A stretch of 64,000 nucleotides of DNA, taken from Streptomyces hayashii. Lineage in GTDB: Bacteria > Actinomycetota > Actinomycetes > Streptomycetales > Streptomycetaceae. The stretch lies in assembly GCF_024539815.1 (NCBI RefSeq), contig NZ_JAHHIU010000096.1, positions 1 through 64,000 of the forward strand, in the 5' to 3' direction. Positions within the stretch are counted from its first letter, which is position 1; every line of letters starts with the position of its first letter. Position numbers and translations under genes: made by a program. The notes below the pieces were generated by a model. That model saw only the letters and a program-made list of their open reading frames with translations, did no database searches and had not been told where the DNA came from. This document shows, in pieces, positions 27,882 through 36,788 of the stretch.

Positions 27882-28367
27882 TCAGGCCGCGGTCGCCGCG
27901 CCGTTCTCGTGGTCGTCGTCCTCCGGGAGTCTGCAGACGCGCTCCAGGAAGATGGCCGCCGCTATGACCGCGATGCCCGCCAGGACCGAGAAGCCCGCGT
28001 AGATGGCCTGCTCCCGGCGGGCGGGGATGTCGAGGGACTCCAGGAGGAAGACGCCCGTGCCTCCGTACATTCCGGAGACGAGGGCGGCGACCAGAGCGCT
28101 GGACTGGCCGAAGACCACCGCGCGCGCCGCCATCAGGGGGTCGACGCCCTTGGCCTCGGGGCGGCGCTCGCGCTGGGCCTTGAGACGGGCGCGCAGCGAG
28201 AGCGCCGTAGCCGTGAGCACGACGGCGATCAGGGCCAGGACGATGGGGGCGGCCAGCGGGACGCTGGGAAGGGTCCCGATCGAGTTCCACAGGCGCGCGC
28301 CCGCCCAGGACAGGATCGCGGCCACGACGAACACGCCGGCCAGCACCCTGATGCGCAGCTCTCTCAC
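27882..28367 (-). CDS. DUF3180 membrane protein
   Basis: The 161-residue protein has four predicted transmembrane segments (LAGVFVVAAILSWAGARLW, LAAPIVLALIAVVLTATAL, a GQSSALVAALVSGMYGG segment and FSVLAGIAVIAAAIFLE) and a short acidic C terminus. DUF3180 genes follow folK in many actinobacteria, and here the start lies 84 nt after the folK stop on the same strand. GTG at 28367 has AAGGGA 4-5 nt upstream. Function unknown; a link to folate is only by position. Confidence 0.88.
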   Translation of the reverse strand: MRELRIRVLAGVFVVAAILSWAGARLWNSIGTLPSVPLAAPIVLALIAVVLTATALSLRARLKAQRERRPEAKGVDPLMAARAVVFGQSSALVAALVSGMYGGTGVFLLESLDIPARREQAIYAGFSVLAGIAVIAAAIFLERVCRLPEDDDHENGAATAA

Positions 28368-28451
28368 GGTGTCCCTTCAGCTCCCCCGCGCCCGCGGCGG
28401 GAAGATCTCGCGGGCAGTGGTCTCGTTGACCTTTCTGCTTGACCTTAACGA

Positions 28452-29063
28452 CTAGACGGGCAGGTGGAGTTCCAGGTCCTTGCGGGCTTCGACGCCTTCG
28501 TCGGGGAGGGCGCCGAGGAGATCGGCGACGGTGCCGCGGCCGGGCAACTGGGCCTCGGGATCCACGTCGTGCCAGGGGGCCAGCACGAAGGCGCGCTGGT
28601 GGGCGCGGGGGTGCGGAAGGGTCAGGTGCGGGTCGTCGTCGACGACGTCGGCGTACGCGACGATGTCGACGTCCAGCGTGCGCGCGCCCCAGCGTTCGTC
28701 CCGCACCCGGTGGAAGGCCTCCTCGACCGCGTGGGCGCGCTCCAGGAGCGACGACGGCGGAAGGGTCGTCTTGAGCAGGACCACCGCGTTGAAGTACGAC
28801 GGCTGGCTGCCGGGCTCGACGCCCCACGGCTCCGTCTCGTACACGGGGGAGACCGCCTTGATGCGGACGCCGGGAGTGTCCTCCAGGGCGTCGATGGCCC
28901 CCTGGAGCGTCTCCAGACGGTTGCCCAGGTTGGAGCCGAGGGAGATCACGGCACGTTTGGGGTTGTGCAGGGTGGTGTCGGCGGCGTCGACCTTCTCGAC
29001 GACGGAGGCGGGCACCGGCTGTACGGTCGGGTCGCTCTGGCCCTCGGTGAAGAACGCGGTCAT
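28452..29063 (-). CDS. folK: 2-amino-4-hydroxy-6-hydroxymethyldihydropteridine pyrophosphokinase
   Basis: The 203-residue enzyme transfers pyrophosphate from ATP to 6-hydroxymethyl-dihydropterin. Signatures: ISLGSNLGNRLETLQGAIDAL, VSPVYETEPWG, and the PPPK motif ERWGARTLDVDIVAY with catalytic Asp pair, then LPHPRAHQRAFVLAPW. The 39-residue N-terminal extension (MTAFFTEGQSDPTVQP...) is longer than in E. coli. The ATG at 29063 overlaps the folB stop by four bases and has GGAG 6 nt upstream, so folB-folK are translationally coupled. Confidence 0.95.
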   Translation of the reverse strand: MTAFFTEGQSDPTVQPVPASVVEKVDAADTTLHNPKRAVISLGSNLGNRLETLQGAIDALEDTPGVRIKAVSPVYETEPWGVEPGSQPSYFNAVVLLKTTLPPSSLLERAHAVEEAFHRVRDERWGARTLDVDIVAYADVVDDDPHLTLPHPRAHQRAFVLAPWHDVDPEAQLPGRGTVADLLGALPDEGVEARKDLELHLPV

Positions 29064-29419
29064 GCTCGGCTCCGGGTGATGGTGACGGTCACGTCGTCGA
29101 AGGGGACGGTGATCGGCGCGTCCGGTTTGTGGACGCAGACCTCGACCTCCTCGACCCCTTCGTGCTTCAGGCAGGCCTGGGCGATGCGCTCGGCGAGCGT
29201 CTCGATGAGGTCGACGGCCTCGCCCTGGACGACGGCCACGACCTCCTCCGCCACGATGCCGTAGTGCACGGTCTTCGCCAGGTCGTCGTCGGCCGCGGCC
29301 GGTCGGGTGTCCAGACCCAGGACCAGGTCCACGATGAAGGTCTGACCCTCCTCGCGTTCCTTGGGGAACACGCCGTGGTACCCGCGGGCCTTGAGGCCGC
29401 GCAGCGCGACACGATCCAC
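29060..29419 (-). CDS. folB: dihydroneopterin aldolase
   Basis: The 119-residue enzyme cleaves dihydroneopterin to 6-hydroxymethyl-dihydropterin and glycolaldehyde. Signatures: MDRVALRGLKARGYHGVFPKE (Tyr-His-Gly near the active site), TVHYGIVAEEVVAVV, LIETLAERIAQ and the KPDAPI strand. I start at GTG 29419 (GGAG 8 nt upstream); the GTG at 29428 has the same GGAG almost touching it. It is followed by folK with a 4-nt overlap, and preceded by a 338-nt gap, so folB-folK may have their own promoter. Confidence 0.95.
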   Translation of the reverse strand: MDRVALRGLKARGYHGVFPKEREEGQTFIVDLVLGLDTRPAAADDDLAKTVHYGIVAEEVVAVVQGEAVDLIETLAERIAQACLKHEGVEEVEVCVHKPDAPITVPFDDVTVTITRSRA

Positions 29420-29757
29420 GCGAATCACTCCTGCAATCGTCGGTTGGGGCCGGTGCGTACCGGGTGCGGGCGGTGGCCCGGCCTCGAACGAATCTACCTG
29501 CGAGCACTGTCGGTCCCGGGCTCCGGCCGCGATGGCCCGGACCGGAGCCGGGAGATTTCACCGGGCGTTTCCCTGGTGGAACCCGGTGGCCCACGGGTTG
29601 GTAGCCGCCCCTACCCGTGGGTTCGTGATTCCAACCACTTCTTCGTCCCTATGGTCGACCTGGGCCGACCTGGGCCGGGCCGAGCAGACCGGTGGGGGCC
29701 TGAGCGGACCGGAAGGGGCCTGAGGGCCTGCTGCCCCGTCGCGGCCCGTCCATCCGC
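29420..29757. other. intergenic region between NTF2-like gene and folB
   Basis: No gene supported. It holds a 9-bp inverted repeat, CCCACGGGT (29590-29598) and ACCCGTGGG (29613-29621), with a 14-nt loop, which could be a weak terminator or operator, and a repeated GACCTGGGCC near 29657-29676. I see no clear promoter hexamers. Confidence 0.55.
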
Positions 29758-30360
29758 TCAGGAAGGGGTGTCCTCGTTCCCGGGGGGCCCAGGAGTGCCG
29801 GGGCTCCCAGGACTCCCAGGGCCACCGGGGTTGCCAGGGCCCTCGGGGTCCTCGGGGAGCTCCTGGATCTCGGAGTCCTCGGCGTCGTCGCTCTCGGTCA
29901 GGACCGGAGAGGCGTGGTGCGACCACAGCTTCCAGCCGTCGGAGGTGCGGCGGAACACGTTGGTGGCGACCACCAGCTGGCCGACGAGCGGCCCGAGCTC
30001 CTCGCCGTCCTCGGGGGCCGGCCCACCGCTGAGGATGTTCTCGGTGCAGGTCACCAGGGCGGTGTCGCCGGTGACGGAGACGTGCACGTCGGTGAGGAAG
30101 AACTGGATGTAGTCGGTGTTCGCCATGATCAGCGCGTATGACCTGAGGACCTCGCCCCGGCCGGTGAGCACCGGCCAGCCGGGGTGCACACAGGAGACGA
30201 CGCCGACGTCCGCGGGGTCGTGGTACGTCTCGTCCACGCCCAGATCGGCGGGGGTGAGCCAGAGCGAGGCGACGCCCTCGAAATCGCCCTGTTCGAGCGC
30301 CTCGTAGAAGGCGGCGTTGGCGGCTTCGACCTGCTCGACGTCGGTATGGGGGGCGCTCAC
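29758..30360 (-). CDS. NTF2-like protein with collagen-like C terminus
   Basis: The 200-residue protein has an SnoaL/NTF2-like domain (residues about 5-150: EAANAAFYEALEQGDFEGVASLW, then VLTGRGEVLRSYALIM, ending SDGWKLWSHHASPVL), a cone-shaped fold used by binding proteins and small enzymes. After an acidic linker, residues about 172-196 form seven consecutive Gly-X-Pro/Glu triplets, running from GNP to GNE, as in collagen. Its GTG overlaps the folP stop by four bases (GTGA), so it is translated with folP. The synteny folP-NTF2-folB-folK is seen in other actinobacteria; a role in folate is unproven. Confidence 0.85.
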   Translation of the reverse strand: MSAPHTDVEQVEAANAAFYEALEQGDFEGVASLWLTPADLGVDETYHDPADVGVVSCVHPGWPVLTGRGEVLRSYALIMANTDYIQFFLTDVHVSVTGDTALVTCTENILSGGPAPEDGEELGPLVGQLVVATNVFRRTSDGWKLWSHHASPVLTESDDAEDSEIQELPEDPEGPGNPGGPGSPGSPGTPGPPGNEDTPS

Positions 30361-31343
30361 CGGGCTCCTTCTGCGCGGGGCGTGCCGGACTGGGTTCGCG
30401 CTTCGGCCGTGCTTCCCGCGCCGGGTGGGTTCGCCGCCCTCCGCGCCTGCTGGAGTGCGCCTGCGCCTGGCGCGTCCTTCTCCTCGCGCGCCCCTTCCAC
30501 GGCTCGTGCGACCCGCACCGCGTCCGCCGTCGCGCGGACCTCGTGCACCCGGACCGCCCAGGCGCCGGCCTGGGCCGCGAGGGCCGAGACGGCGGCGGTG
30601 GCGGCGTCCCGCTCGCGCGCGGGCGGGGGAGCGCCCTGTGGGCCGGCCAGGACCCGGCCCAGGAACCGTTTGCGGGACGCGGCGACCAGCAGCGGGTGCC
30701 CGAGGGCGTGCAGCCGGTCGAGGTGGGCCAGGAGCATCAGGTCGTGGTCGGCCTCCTTGGAGAACCCGAGGCCCGGGTCGACGACGATGCGGTCGGGGGC
30801 GACGCCGCCCGCCAGGACGGCGTCCACGCGCGCGTGGAGCTCGTCCACGACTTCGGCGACGACGTCGGCGTAGACGCCCTTGACGTTGCCTCCCTCCAGG
30901 AAGCCCCGCCAGTGCATGACGACGAAGGGGGCGCCCGCGTCCGCCACGGTCGGGATCATCGCCGGGTCGGCCAGGCCGCCGCTGACGTCGTTCACGAGGG
31001 CGGCGCCGGCCGCGAGGGCCTGGGCTGCGACGGTGGCGCGCATGGTGTCGACGGAGACCACGACGCCTTCGGAGGCCAGGCCCCGGACCACGGGGACGAC
31101 CCTGCGGAGCTCCTCGGCCTCGTCGACGCGGGTGGCGCCCGGGCGGGTGGACTCGCCGCCGACGTCGACCAGGTCCGCGCCCTCGGCGACGAGCTGCAGA
31201 CCGTGTTTGACGGCGGCCGTCGTGTCGAACCAGCGGCCGCCGTCGGAGAAGGAGTCGGGGGTCACGTTGACGACTCCCATGACCGCGCAGCGGTCCCATT
31301 CGGGAAGCCCGACGACGTGCCCGCGTCCGCTCTGCTTGCTCAT
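30357..31343 (-). CDS. folP: dihydropteroate synthase
   Basis: The 328-residue enzyme condenses p-aminobenzoate with the pterin pyrophosphate made by FolK; it is the sulfonamide target. Signatures: VMGVVNVTPDSFSDGG, DVGGESTRPG, VSVDTMRA, LVNDVSGG, VVDPGLGFSK and AASRKRFLGR are all intact. The C terminus has about 45 extra residues, Ala/Gly/Arg-rich. The ATG at 31343 appears leaderless: TACGCT ends 6 nt before it on the minus strand. First gene of the leftward folP-NTF2 transcript. Confidence 0.95.
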   Translation of the reverse strand: MSKQSGRGHVVGLPEWDRCAVMGVVNVTPDSFSDGGRWFDTTAAVKHGLQLVAEGADLVDVGGESTRPGATRVDEAEELRRVVPVVRGLASEGVVVSVDTMRATVAAQALAAGAALVNDVSGGLADPAMIPTVADAGAPFVVMHWRGFLEGGNVKGVYADVVAEVVDELHARVDAVLAGGVAPDRIVVDPGLGFSKEADHDLMLLAHLDRLHALGHPLLVAASRKRFLGRVLAGPQGAPPPARERDAATAAVSALAAQAGAWAVRVHEVRATADAVRVARAVEGAREEKDAPGAGALQQARRAANPPGAGSTAEARTQSGTPRAEGAR

Positions 31344-31478
31344 GCGTTCAGCGTAGGCCCAGGAGGGAGCCGTGCCGTGGTGCGGCCCGGGCCGAACCCG
31401 CGGGGCGGGCGGCGGGGCCTGCGCCCGGGCCGGTCTCGGCGGCCCGGGCCCGGTCGGGGCGGACCGGCATGGCTGCGG

Positions 31479-33314
31479 CTACGCGGCGCGTACGTCTCTG
31501 TCCGCCACCGCGTGCGCACACGCGCGTGCCGGTGCGGTGCGACGGCGCAGGAAGCGCGGCAGAGGCAGGGCGAGGTTGACGAAGCCTTCGGCCTGCATGG
31601 CGGCGAAGCCGATGCGGGGAAGGTCGCCGGAGGCCCGGTAGACGACGAAGCGGGGCTCCCAGCGGGGCTGGAACTTGGCGTTGAACTTGTACAGCGACTC
31701 GATCTGGAACCAGCGGGAGAGGAACACCAGCAGCCCGCGCCAGGCGCGCAGGACGGGGCCGGCGCCGATCTTCTCGCCGCGGGCCAGGGCCGAGCGGAAC
31801 ATGGCGAAGTTCAGCGACACGCGCGTGATGTCGAACTTGGGCGCGGCCTGGAGGGCGGCGACGATCAGCAGTTCGTTCATGCCGGGGTCGGCCGAGCGGT
31901 CGCGGCGCATCAGGTCCAGCGAGGCGCCGTCGGGGCCCCAGGGCACGAAGTGCAGGATCGCCTTCAGGTCGCCGTACTCGCCGGGGACCTCGTCGGTCTT
32001 GTGGGCGGTGGCGATCAGGCAGTCGCCGTCGGTGGCGTCGCCGATGCGGCCCAGGGCCATCGAGAAGCCGCGCTCGGTGTCGGTGCCGCGCCAGTCCTCC
32101 GCGGCGCGCCGGACGCGCTCCAGCTCGGCCTCGCCGAGGTCACCCACGCGCCGGACCCGGGTTTCGTAACCGGCGCGTTCGATGCGCTTGACCATTTGGC
32201 GCACGTTGCGCATCGCGCGGCCGGCCAGGGAGAAATCCGCCACGTCCACCACCGCCTCGTCGCCCAGTTCGAGAGCGTCCAGGCCGGTCTCCCGGGTCCA
32301 GACCTCGCCGCCGGTCTCCGAGCAGCCCATGACGGCCGGGGTCCAGGAGTGGGCCTTGGCCTCGTCCATGAAGCGCTCGATGGCGCCGGGCCAGGCCTCG
32401 ACGTCGCCGATGGGGTCGCCGCTGGCGAGCATCACGCCCGAGACCACGCGGTAGGTGACGGCCGCCTTGCCGCTGGGGGAGAAGACGACGGCCTTGTCGC
32501 GGCGCAGCGCGAAGTGACCGAGGGAGTCACGCCGGCCGTGCTTGGCCAGCAGGGCGCGCAGCCGGCTCTCGTCCTCCTCGGTGAGGCGGGCGGCCGGGTG
32601 CTCGGGGCGGAAGGCGAGGTAGATCGTGGTGACCGCCGTGATCCAGCCGAGCGCGCCCAGGGAGAAGGCGACGGTCCAGGAGGTGTTGCCCTGGTAGTCG
32701 ACCGGGCCCTCGAAGCCGAAGAGGCCGTACAGGACGTGCGTGAGGCGATCGGCCAGGCTCGGGTCGCCGATCATGCGGTTGGGGTGGACGCTGACGATGA
32801 CCAGCCCCAGACCGAGGGAACCGGCACCCATGAGGACGAAGTTGGCGAGCGCGCGCCAGCGGCTGCGCGGGTCGGGCAGCGCCGCGAACTGGTCGCGGTG
32901 CAGCAGCAACGGCGCCAGGAGCGCGATCGAGATGAGCGCGCCCACGATCGAGTGGCGGTACACGAACTGGGCGACCGCGCCGGCCGGGAGCAGCACCACA
33001 GCGGCCCGCCACGCGCGCCGCTTGCCGCGCTTGAGCCCGTGGGCGAGCAGCAGCAGGAGGATGCCGGCGCTGAGCGACAGCGCGGCCGCGAACGGCCCGA
33101 AGGAGCCCGGGAGCACCTCGGCGACCGTGTGCATACGGCTGTGCCGGAACCGCGGGAAGACGCCTCCGGCGACGTCCAGCAGGCCCACGAGGGCACAGGC
33201 CCTGGCGACGAGGGCGGGAACGGCCTCAGGGCGCGGACCTCGCACTATCCGCCGCACTCGGCTTGTTCGGCGCGGAACCCCGCCCGACATTTCCGCATCT
33301 TCCGTGACAGACAT
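31479..33314 (-). CDS. phosphatidylglycerol lysyltransferase-like membrane protein (DUF2156)
   Basis: The 611-residue protein has six or seven N-terminal membrane helices (ACALVGLLDVAGGVF, AAALSLSAGILLLLLAHGL, AWRAAVVLLPAGAVAQFVY, GALISIALLAPLLL, ANFVLMGAGSLGLGLVIVSV, FSLGALGWITAVTTIYLAF) and a cytoplasmic DUF2156 domain with tandem GNAT-like folds (DKAVVFSPSGKAAVTYRVVSG; NELLIVAALQAAPKFDITRVSLNFAMFRSALARGE). This is the MprF/LysX plan: aminoacyl transfer from tRNA to phosphatidylglycerol, reducing negative charge and cationic-peptide binding. No lysyl-tRNA synthetase domain is fused. I start at ATG 33314; ATG 33365 is also open. Confidence 0.85.
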   Translation of the reverse strand: MSVTEDAEMSGGVPRRTSRVRRIVRGPRPEAVPALVARACALVGLLDVAGGVFPRFRHSRMHTVAEVLPGSFGPFAAALSLSAGILLLLLAHGLKRGKRRAWRAAVVLLPAGAVAQFVYRHSIVGALISIALLAPLLLHRDQFAALPDPRSRWRALANFVLMGAGSLGLGLVIVSVHPNRMIGDPSLADRLTHVLYGLFGFEGPVDYQGNTSWTVAFSLGALGWITAVTTIYLAFRPEHPAARLTEEDESRLRALLAKHGRRDSLGHFALRRDKAVVFSPSGKAAVTYRVVSGVMLASGDPIGDVEAWPGAIERFMDEAKAHSWTPAVMGCSETGGEVWTRETGLDALELGDEAVVDVADFSLAGRAMRNVRQMVKRIERAGYETRVRRVGDLGEAELERVRRAAEDWRGTDTERGFSMALGRIGDATDGDCLIATAHKTDEVPGEYGDLKAILHFVPWGPDGASLDLMRRDRSADPGMNELLIVAALQAAPKFDITRVSLNFAMFRSALARGEKIGAGPVLRAWRGLLVFLSRWFQIESLYKFNAKFQPRWEPRFVVYRASGDLPRIGFAAMQAEGFVNLALPLPRFLRRRTAPARACAHAVADRDVRAA

Positions 33315-33526
33315 CGCATCCCGTAGTTCCGCGAGAGACCTTGGACCCGGTGCCGATACGGGCATCCGGCGACATTGCGCCCTCTAGGACGGTGTCTTGG
33401 GCAGAGAGGTTCACTCATCTCGCCAAAGCCATCGAAAAGGCGAAGGAAAATCCGGGACAAGCCCTCGCGAAGGAGTCGGGGGAAGCGGGTGCGGTCCCGG
33501 ACGAAGAGCAGGCAGGAAACCACCGC

Positions 33527-34651
33527 ATGGGTCTCACGAGCAACAAAGTGCTGCTGCTGTCAGTGCTGTTCGCCGTACTGCTGTTCATCGGCACGGTCTG
33601 GCTGTGGCCGCGGCTGGCCAAGCAGAGCTGGCGGGCCGTCGGCGGCCGGGTCGGGCTGCTGCTCGCCACGCAATTGGCACTCTTCGCGTCCATAGGACTG
33701 TCCGCCAATCAGGCGTTCGGTTTCTACGCCAGCTGGGCGGACCTGTTCGGTCAGGAGACGGAGCAGGGCGTGGTCGTCGACCACTCCTCGGGCGGCTCGA
33801 CGGGACCGCTGAGGGTGGTCGACACGCGGCGGGTGGACGCCGGAGGCAGCGGGCGGCCGCAAGCGGGCGGGCAGGTCCAGAAGGTCGCCATCGACGGGCG
33901 TACGACGCACATCACCACGCCCGCGTACGTCTATCTGCCGCCGGAGTACTTCGAGCCGGCCTATCGCACGCGGACGTTCCCCGCGGCCGTGGTCCTCACG
34001 GGCTACCCGGGCACGGCAGAGGCGCTCGTGGACAAGCTGCACTACCCGCGCACCGCGCGGCAGCTCGCCAGGGACGGCAGCATGCAGCCGATGATCCTGG
34101 TGATGATGCGTCCCACGGTGGCGCCGCCCAGGGACACGGAGTGCGTGGACATCCCCGGCGGCCCGCAGACCGAGTCGTTCTTCGCGAAGGATCTGCGGGA
34201 CGCCGTATCGGCCCACTACAGAGTGGGCAAGAAGGCGAGCAATTGGGGCATCATCGGGGACTCCACGGGCGGCTACTGCGCGCTGAAGCTGGCGATGCAC
34301 CACCCGGAGGCCTACGCGGCCGCTGCGGGCCTGTCGGCGTACTACAAGGCGCCGATCGACCCCACCACCGGTGACCTCTTCCACGGGAACAAGGCGCTGC
34401 GCAATGAGGCGGATCTGCTCTGGTTTCTGAAGAATCGTTCCGCTCCCGCGACCTCTCTGCTGGTCACGAGCAGCAAGGCCGGAGAAAGCAACTACAAGGC
34501 CACGCAGAAGTTCATAGAGCTGGCGAAGGCCACGGGCAAGACCAAGGTCTCGTCGATCATCCTGGAAAGCGGTGGGCACAACTTCAACACCTGGCGGCGG
34601 GAGATTCCGCCGACGCTGCAGTGGATCAGCGGCCGTCTGAGCGACCGCTGA
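33527..34651 (+). CDS. membrane-anchored alpha/beta-hydrolase (esterase family)
   Basis: The 374-residue protein has two N-terminal membrane helices (VLLLSVLFAVLLFIGTVWLW and LLLATQLALFASIGLSANQAFGF) followed by an extracellular esterase-D/mycolyltransferase-like domain. Nucleophile Ser246 lies in GDSTGGYCALKLA; the C-terminal ESGGHNFNTWR supplies the likely catalytic His. ATG 33527 has AGGAAA about 8 nt upstream. Related proteins in corynebacteria are mycolyltransferases, but Streptomyces lacks mycolic acids, so an esterase acting on a cell-surface substrate is more likely. It is divergent from the MprF-like gene, which also acts on the envelope. Confidence 0.87.
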   Translation: MGLTSNKVLLLSVLFAVLLFIGTVWLWPRLAKQSWRAVGGRVGLLLATQLALFASIGLSANQAFGFYASWADLFGQETEQGVVVDHSSGGSTGPLRVVDTRRVDAGGSGRPQAGGQVQKVAIDGRTTHITTPAYVYLPPEYFEPAYRTRTFPAAVVLTGYPGTAEALVDKLHYPRTARQLARDGSMQPMILVMMRPTVAPPRDTECVDIPGGPQTESFFAKDLRDAVSAHYRVGKKASNWGIIGDSTGGYCALKLAMHHPEAYAAAAGLSAYYKAPIDPTTGDLFHGNKALRNEADLLWFLKNRSAPATSLLVTSSKAGESNYKATQKFIELAKATGKTKVSSIILESGGHNFNTWRREIPPTLQWISGRLSDR

Positions 34652-34994
34652 GCCGGTGTCGGCACCGAGGTGTGGAGGCGGAGGTGGAGGTGGAGGGAGG
34701 CGGAGGTGGGCGCCGGTGAGGAGCGATGGTGAGCGTGGGGCGGTTCTCGGGGGCGTGGACGTGGGCGGGGGCGTAGGCGTGGGCGACTCGCGTCCCCGGT
34801 GGCGCGGTCTCCGCCCGGGGCGAAGGCGGGGGGTCTCGGGGGTCCCCGGTCCCTTCCCCGGAGGAGAAATGATCTTGCTTCTTGTGGAATTCGGCGACAA
34901 GCCTGTTTCCTGATGCGGTGTGAAGGCTTCGTTATGGCTGTGTTTTTGTGGGGCGGGGCGCCAACAAACGCCTACGCGCGGTAAGTTTCTGGCC
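34652..34994. other. intergenic region with purine-rich tract
   Basis: Holds a G-rich run of GGNGG repeats (about 34674-34710: ggcggaggtggaggtggagg pattern), then GC-rich sequence, then a less GC-rich stretch 34866-34950 and TAAGTT at 34982-34987, 7 nt before the next ATG (a leaderless start). No gene seen. Confidence 0.55.
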
Positions 34995-36710
34995 ATGCCA
35001 CGAGGACGTCACCGCCATTCCCCTCCTTTGCACAGGCTGCTGCCCCCCTCGGCGATCGCAGGCGTCTCCCTCGTCTGCGCCCTCGGTCCCTGGGTGTTCA
35101 CGCAGGCGACGGCGCTCCGCGTGCTGGCCGCGGCCGCCGCGGCGACGGCGATCGTCGGTGCGGTCGTGATGCGCCACTGGGACGTGCAGGCCGGCAAGCA
35201 GGTCGCCGACCTCACGCGCGCGCGTGCCGGTGACGAGTGGCGCTTCGAGGAGCGCGTCGCCGAGTTGGAGAGCGACCTCGAAGAATCACGTGAACTCCGG
35301 GTCAAGCTGGAGCAGCGCTTGCGGGCCAAGCGAGCCGAGCTGGCCGGCCTGCGCAACGAGCACGCAGCGCTGCTGCGCCGCTACGCCACCGCGGAGACCG
35401 AGCGTGCCAGTGCCCTGGAAGGCCGTCGCCTGCTTGAGATAGAGGCGGCTCCGTCGCCTGAACTGCCCGCCGCGCGCGGACCGCAGGACACGGAGCCCAC
35501 CGAGACGGCGGAGGCGTCCGGTGCGTCCAGAACATCCGGGACATCCGAAATGTCCGAGGTGTCCGACTCCGGTGTGTCGACCGAGGCCGTCGAGTCCACC
35601 GCGTCCTCCGAGTCCTCCGAGTCCGGCGAGTCCGGCGAGGACAAGGCGCAGTCGTCGGCGGTTTTCTCGCCGGAGGGTTCCAAGCTGTTCCTGCGGGCGC
35701 AGGCGGCCCTCGCGCGGTTCGACGCCGACGGCGTCAAGGCACCGGGTGAGGAGGCCGCCGAGGACTCGGCGGAGGGGCTCACGGAGGGCCCGGCCGGCGA
35801 GGGGCCCGCACGGGTTACCTCCGCGGAGGCCGCGCAGGAGGACGAAGCCCAGGGGAAGCCCGAGGCGGTCGACGAGCACGCGCGCGCGGCCGCCCCCAGC
35901 ACGGCTGCCGAGGGCGACGAGATCCCCGACGGCGGGAAGTCGGACGAGACGCCTTCGAACGATGCCTCCTCCGGCGACGCACCCTCGACGGACGCACCCT
36001 CGGCGGACCCGGTGTCGAAGAGGGCGCTCCACGAGGACGACGCGATGCCGGGGGGCCCGACTTCCGCAGTACCGCACCCGGATGCGGCGGACGAGGCTTC
36101 GTCGGACGACAGCCCTGCGGACGAGGCCGCTTCGGACGACGTCGCTTCCCGCGACGTGGCTTCGGACGGCGAGGCCGCCTCGGACGAGGCCGGTCGGGCC
36201 TCCGTTCGGGCGCAGGCCGCGGGCGCTCAGGCGGCGCACGGCGCACGGACCACGCGTCCTGAGCCGCCCCTCGACCCCGATCCCGACCCCGGACCGGGCC
36301 CCGGGCGTGGAGCCGCCCCCGCCGTCGAGCCCGCTGCCGCCGCCGAGGCGGGTGCGGTCGTCCGGCGTCCCGCCGCTCCCGTGCAGCGTCCCTCGGGGCA
36401 CTTCGCCGTGCCGACCGCCGTGGCCGTCGTCCCGGCTGCGGAACCGGTACGGCGGCCGACCGCCGAGGGCGGCTTCGACTTCTTCGGCACCAAGGGCGAC
36501 GTGGAGCCCGACGCGCTGGAAGCGGTGCAGAACGAGGACCTCGCCGACGTCGTCGGTCAGGAGGCCCTCGCGCTGCACAAGGCCGAGTCCGAGGCGGAGT
36601 TCAAGCCGGCGGACGAGGCCGCGCGCGGCGTGGGCCAGGTGATCGACCTGACCGCACACGACGAGACGGAGCACATCGACATCCAGGGCCTGCGCAGCGC
36701 CGTCTCCTGA
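34995..36710 (+). CDS. acidic coiled-coil membrane protein, unknown function
   Basis: The 571-residue protein starts with a basic, His/Pro-rich tip, then two hydrophobic segments (SAIAGVSLVCALGPWVF and LRVLAAAAAATAIVGAVVM), then a heptad-rich coiled coil (residues about 75-135, EERVAELESDLEESRELRVKLEQRLRAKRAELAGL pattern). Residues about 150-460 are extremely acidic and Ser/Ala/Asp/Glu-rich with short repeats (SSESSESGESGED; DEAASDDVASRDVASDGEAASDEA) and no fold. The end (GGFDFFGTKGDVEPD through HIDIQGL) is more conserved-looking. No named domain. Leaderless start suggested by TAAGTT 7 nt upstream. Probably a scaffold at the membrane; that is inference. Confidence 0.8.
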   Translation: MPRGRHRHSPPLHRLLPPSAIAGVSLVCALGPWVFTQATALRVLAAAAAATAIVGAVVMRHWDVQAGKQVADLTRARAGDEWRFEERVAELESDLEESRELRVKLEQRLRAKRAELAGLRNEHAALLRRYATAETERASALEGRRLLEIEAAPSPELPAARGPQDTEPTETAEASGASRTSGTSEMSEVSDSGVSTEAVESTASSESSESGESGEDKAQSSAVFSPEGSKLFLRAQAALARFDADGVKAPGEEAAEDSAEGLTEGPAGEGPARVTSAEAAQEDEAQGKPEAVDEHARAAAPSTAAEGDEIPDGGKSDETPSNDASSGDAPSTDAPSADPVSKRALHEDDAMPGGPTSAVPHPDAADEASSDDSPADEAASDDVASRDVASDGEAASDEAGRASVRAQAAGAQAAHGARTTRPEPPLDPDPDPGPGPGRGAAPAVEPAAAAEAGAVVRRPAAPVQRPSGHFAVPTAVAVVPAAEPVRRPTAEGGFDFFGTKGDVEPDALEAVQNEDLADVVGQEALALHKAESEAEFKPADEAARGVGQVIDLTAHDETEHIDIQGLRSAVS

Positions 36711-36788
36711 CCGCCTGCCCGCTCTCTCCGTCCCCGTGAGTTCCGTCGCTTCCGTCGCCTCCGTCGGTTCCGTCGGTCCCTGGGCTGT

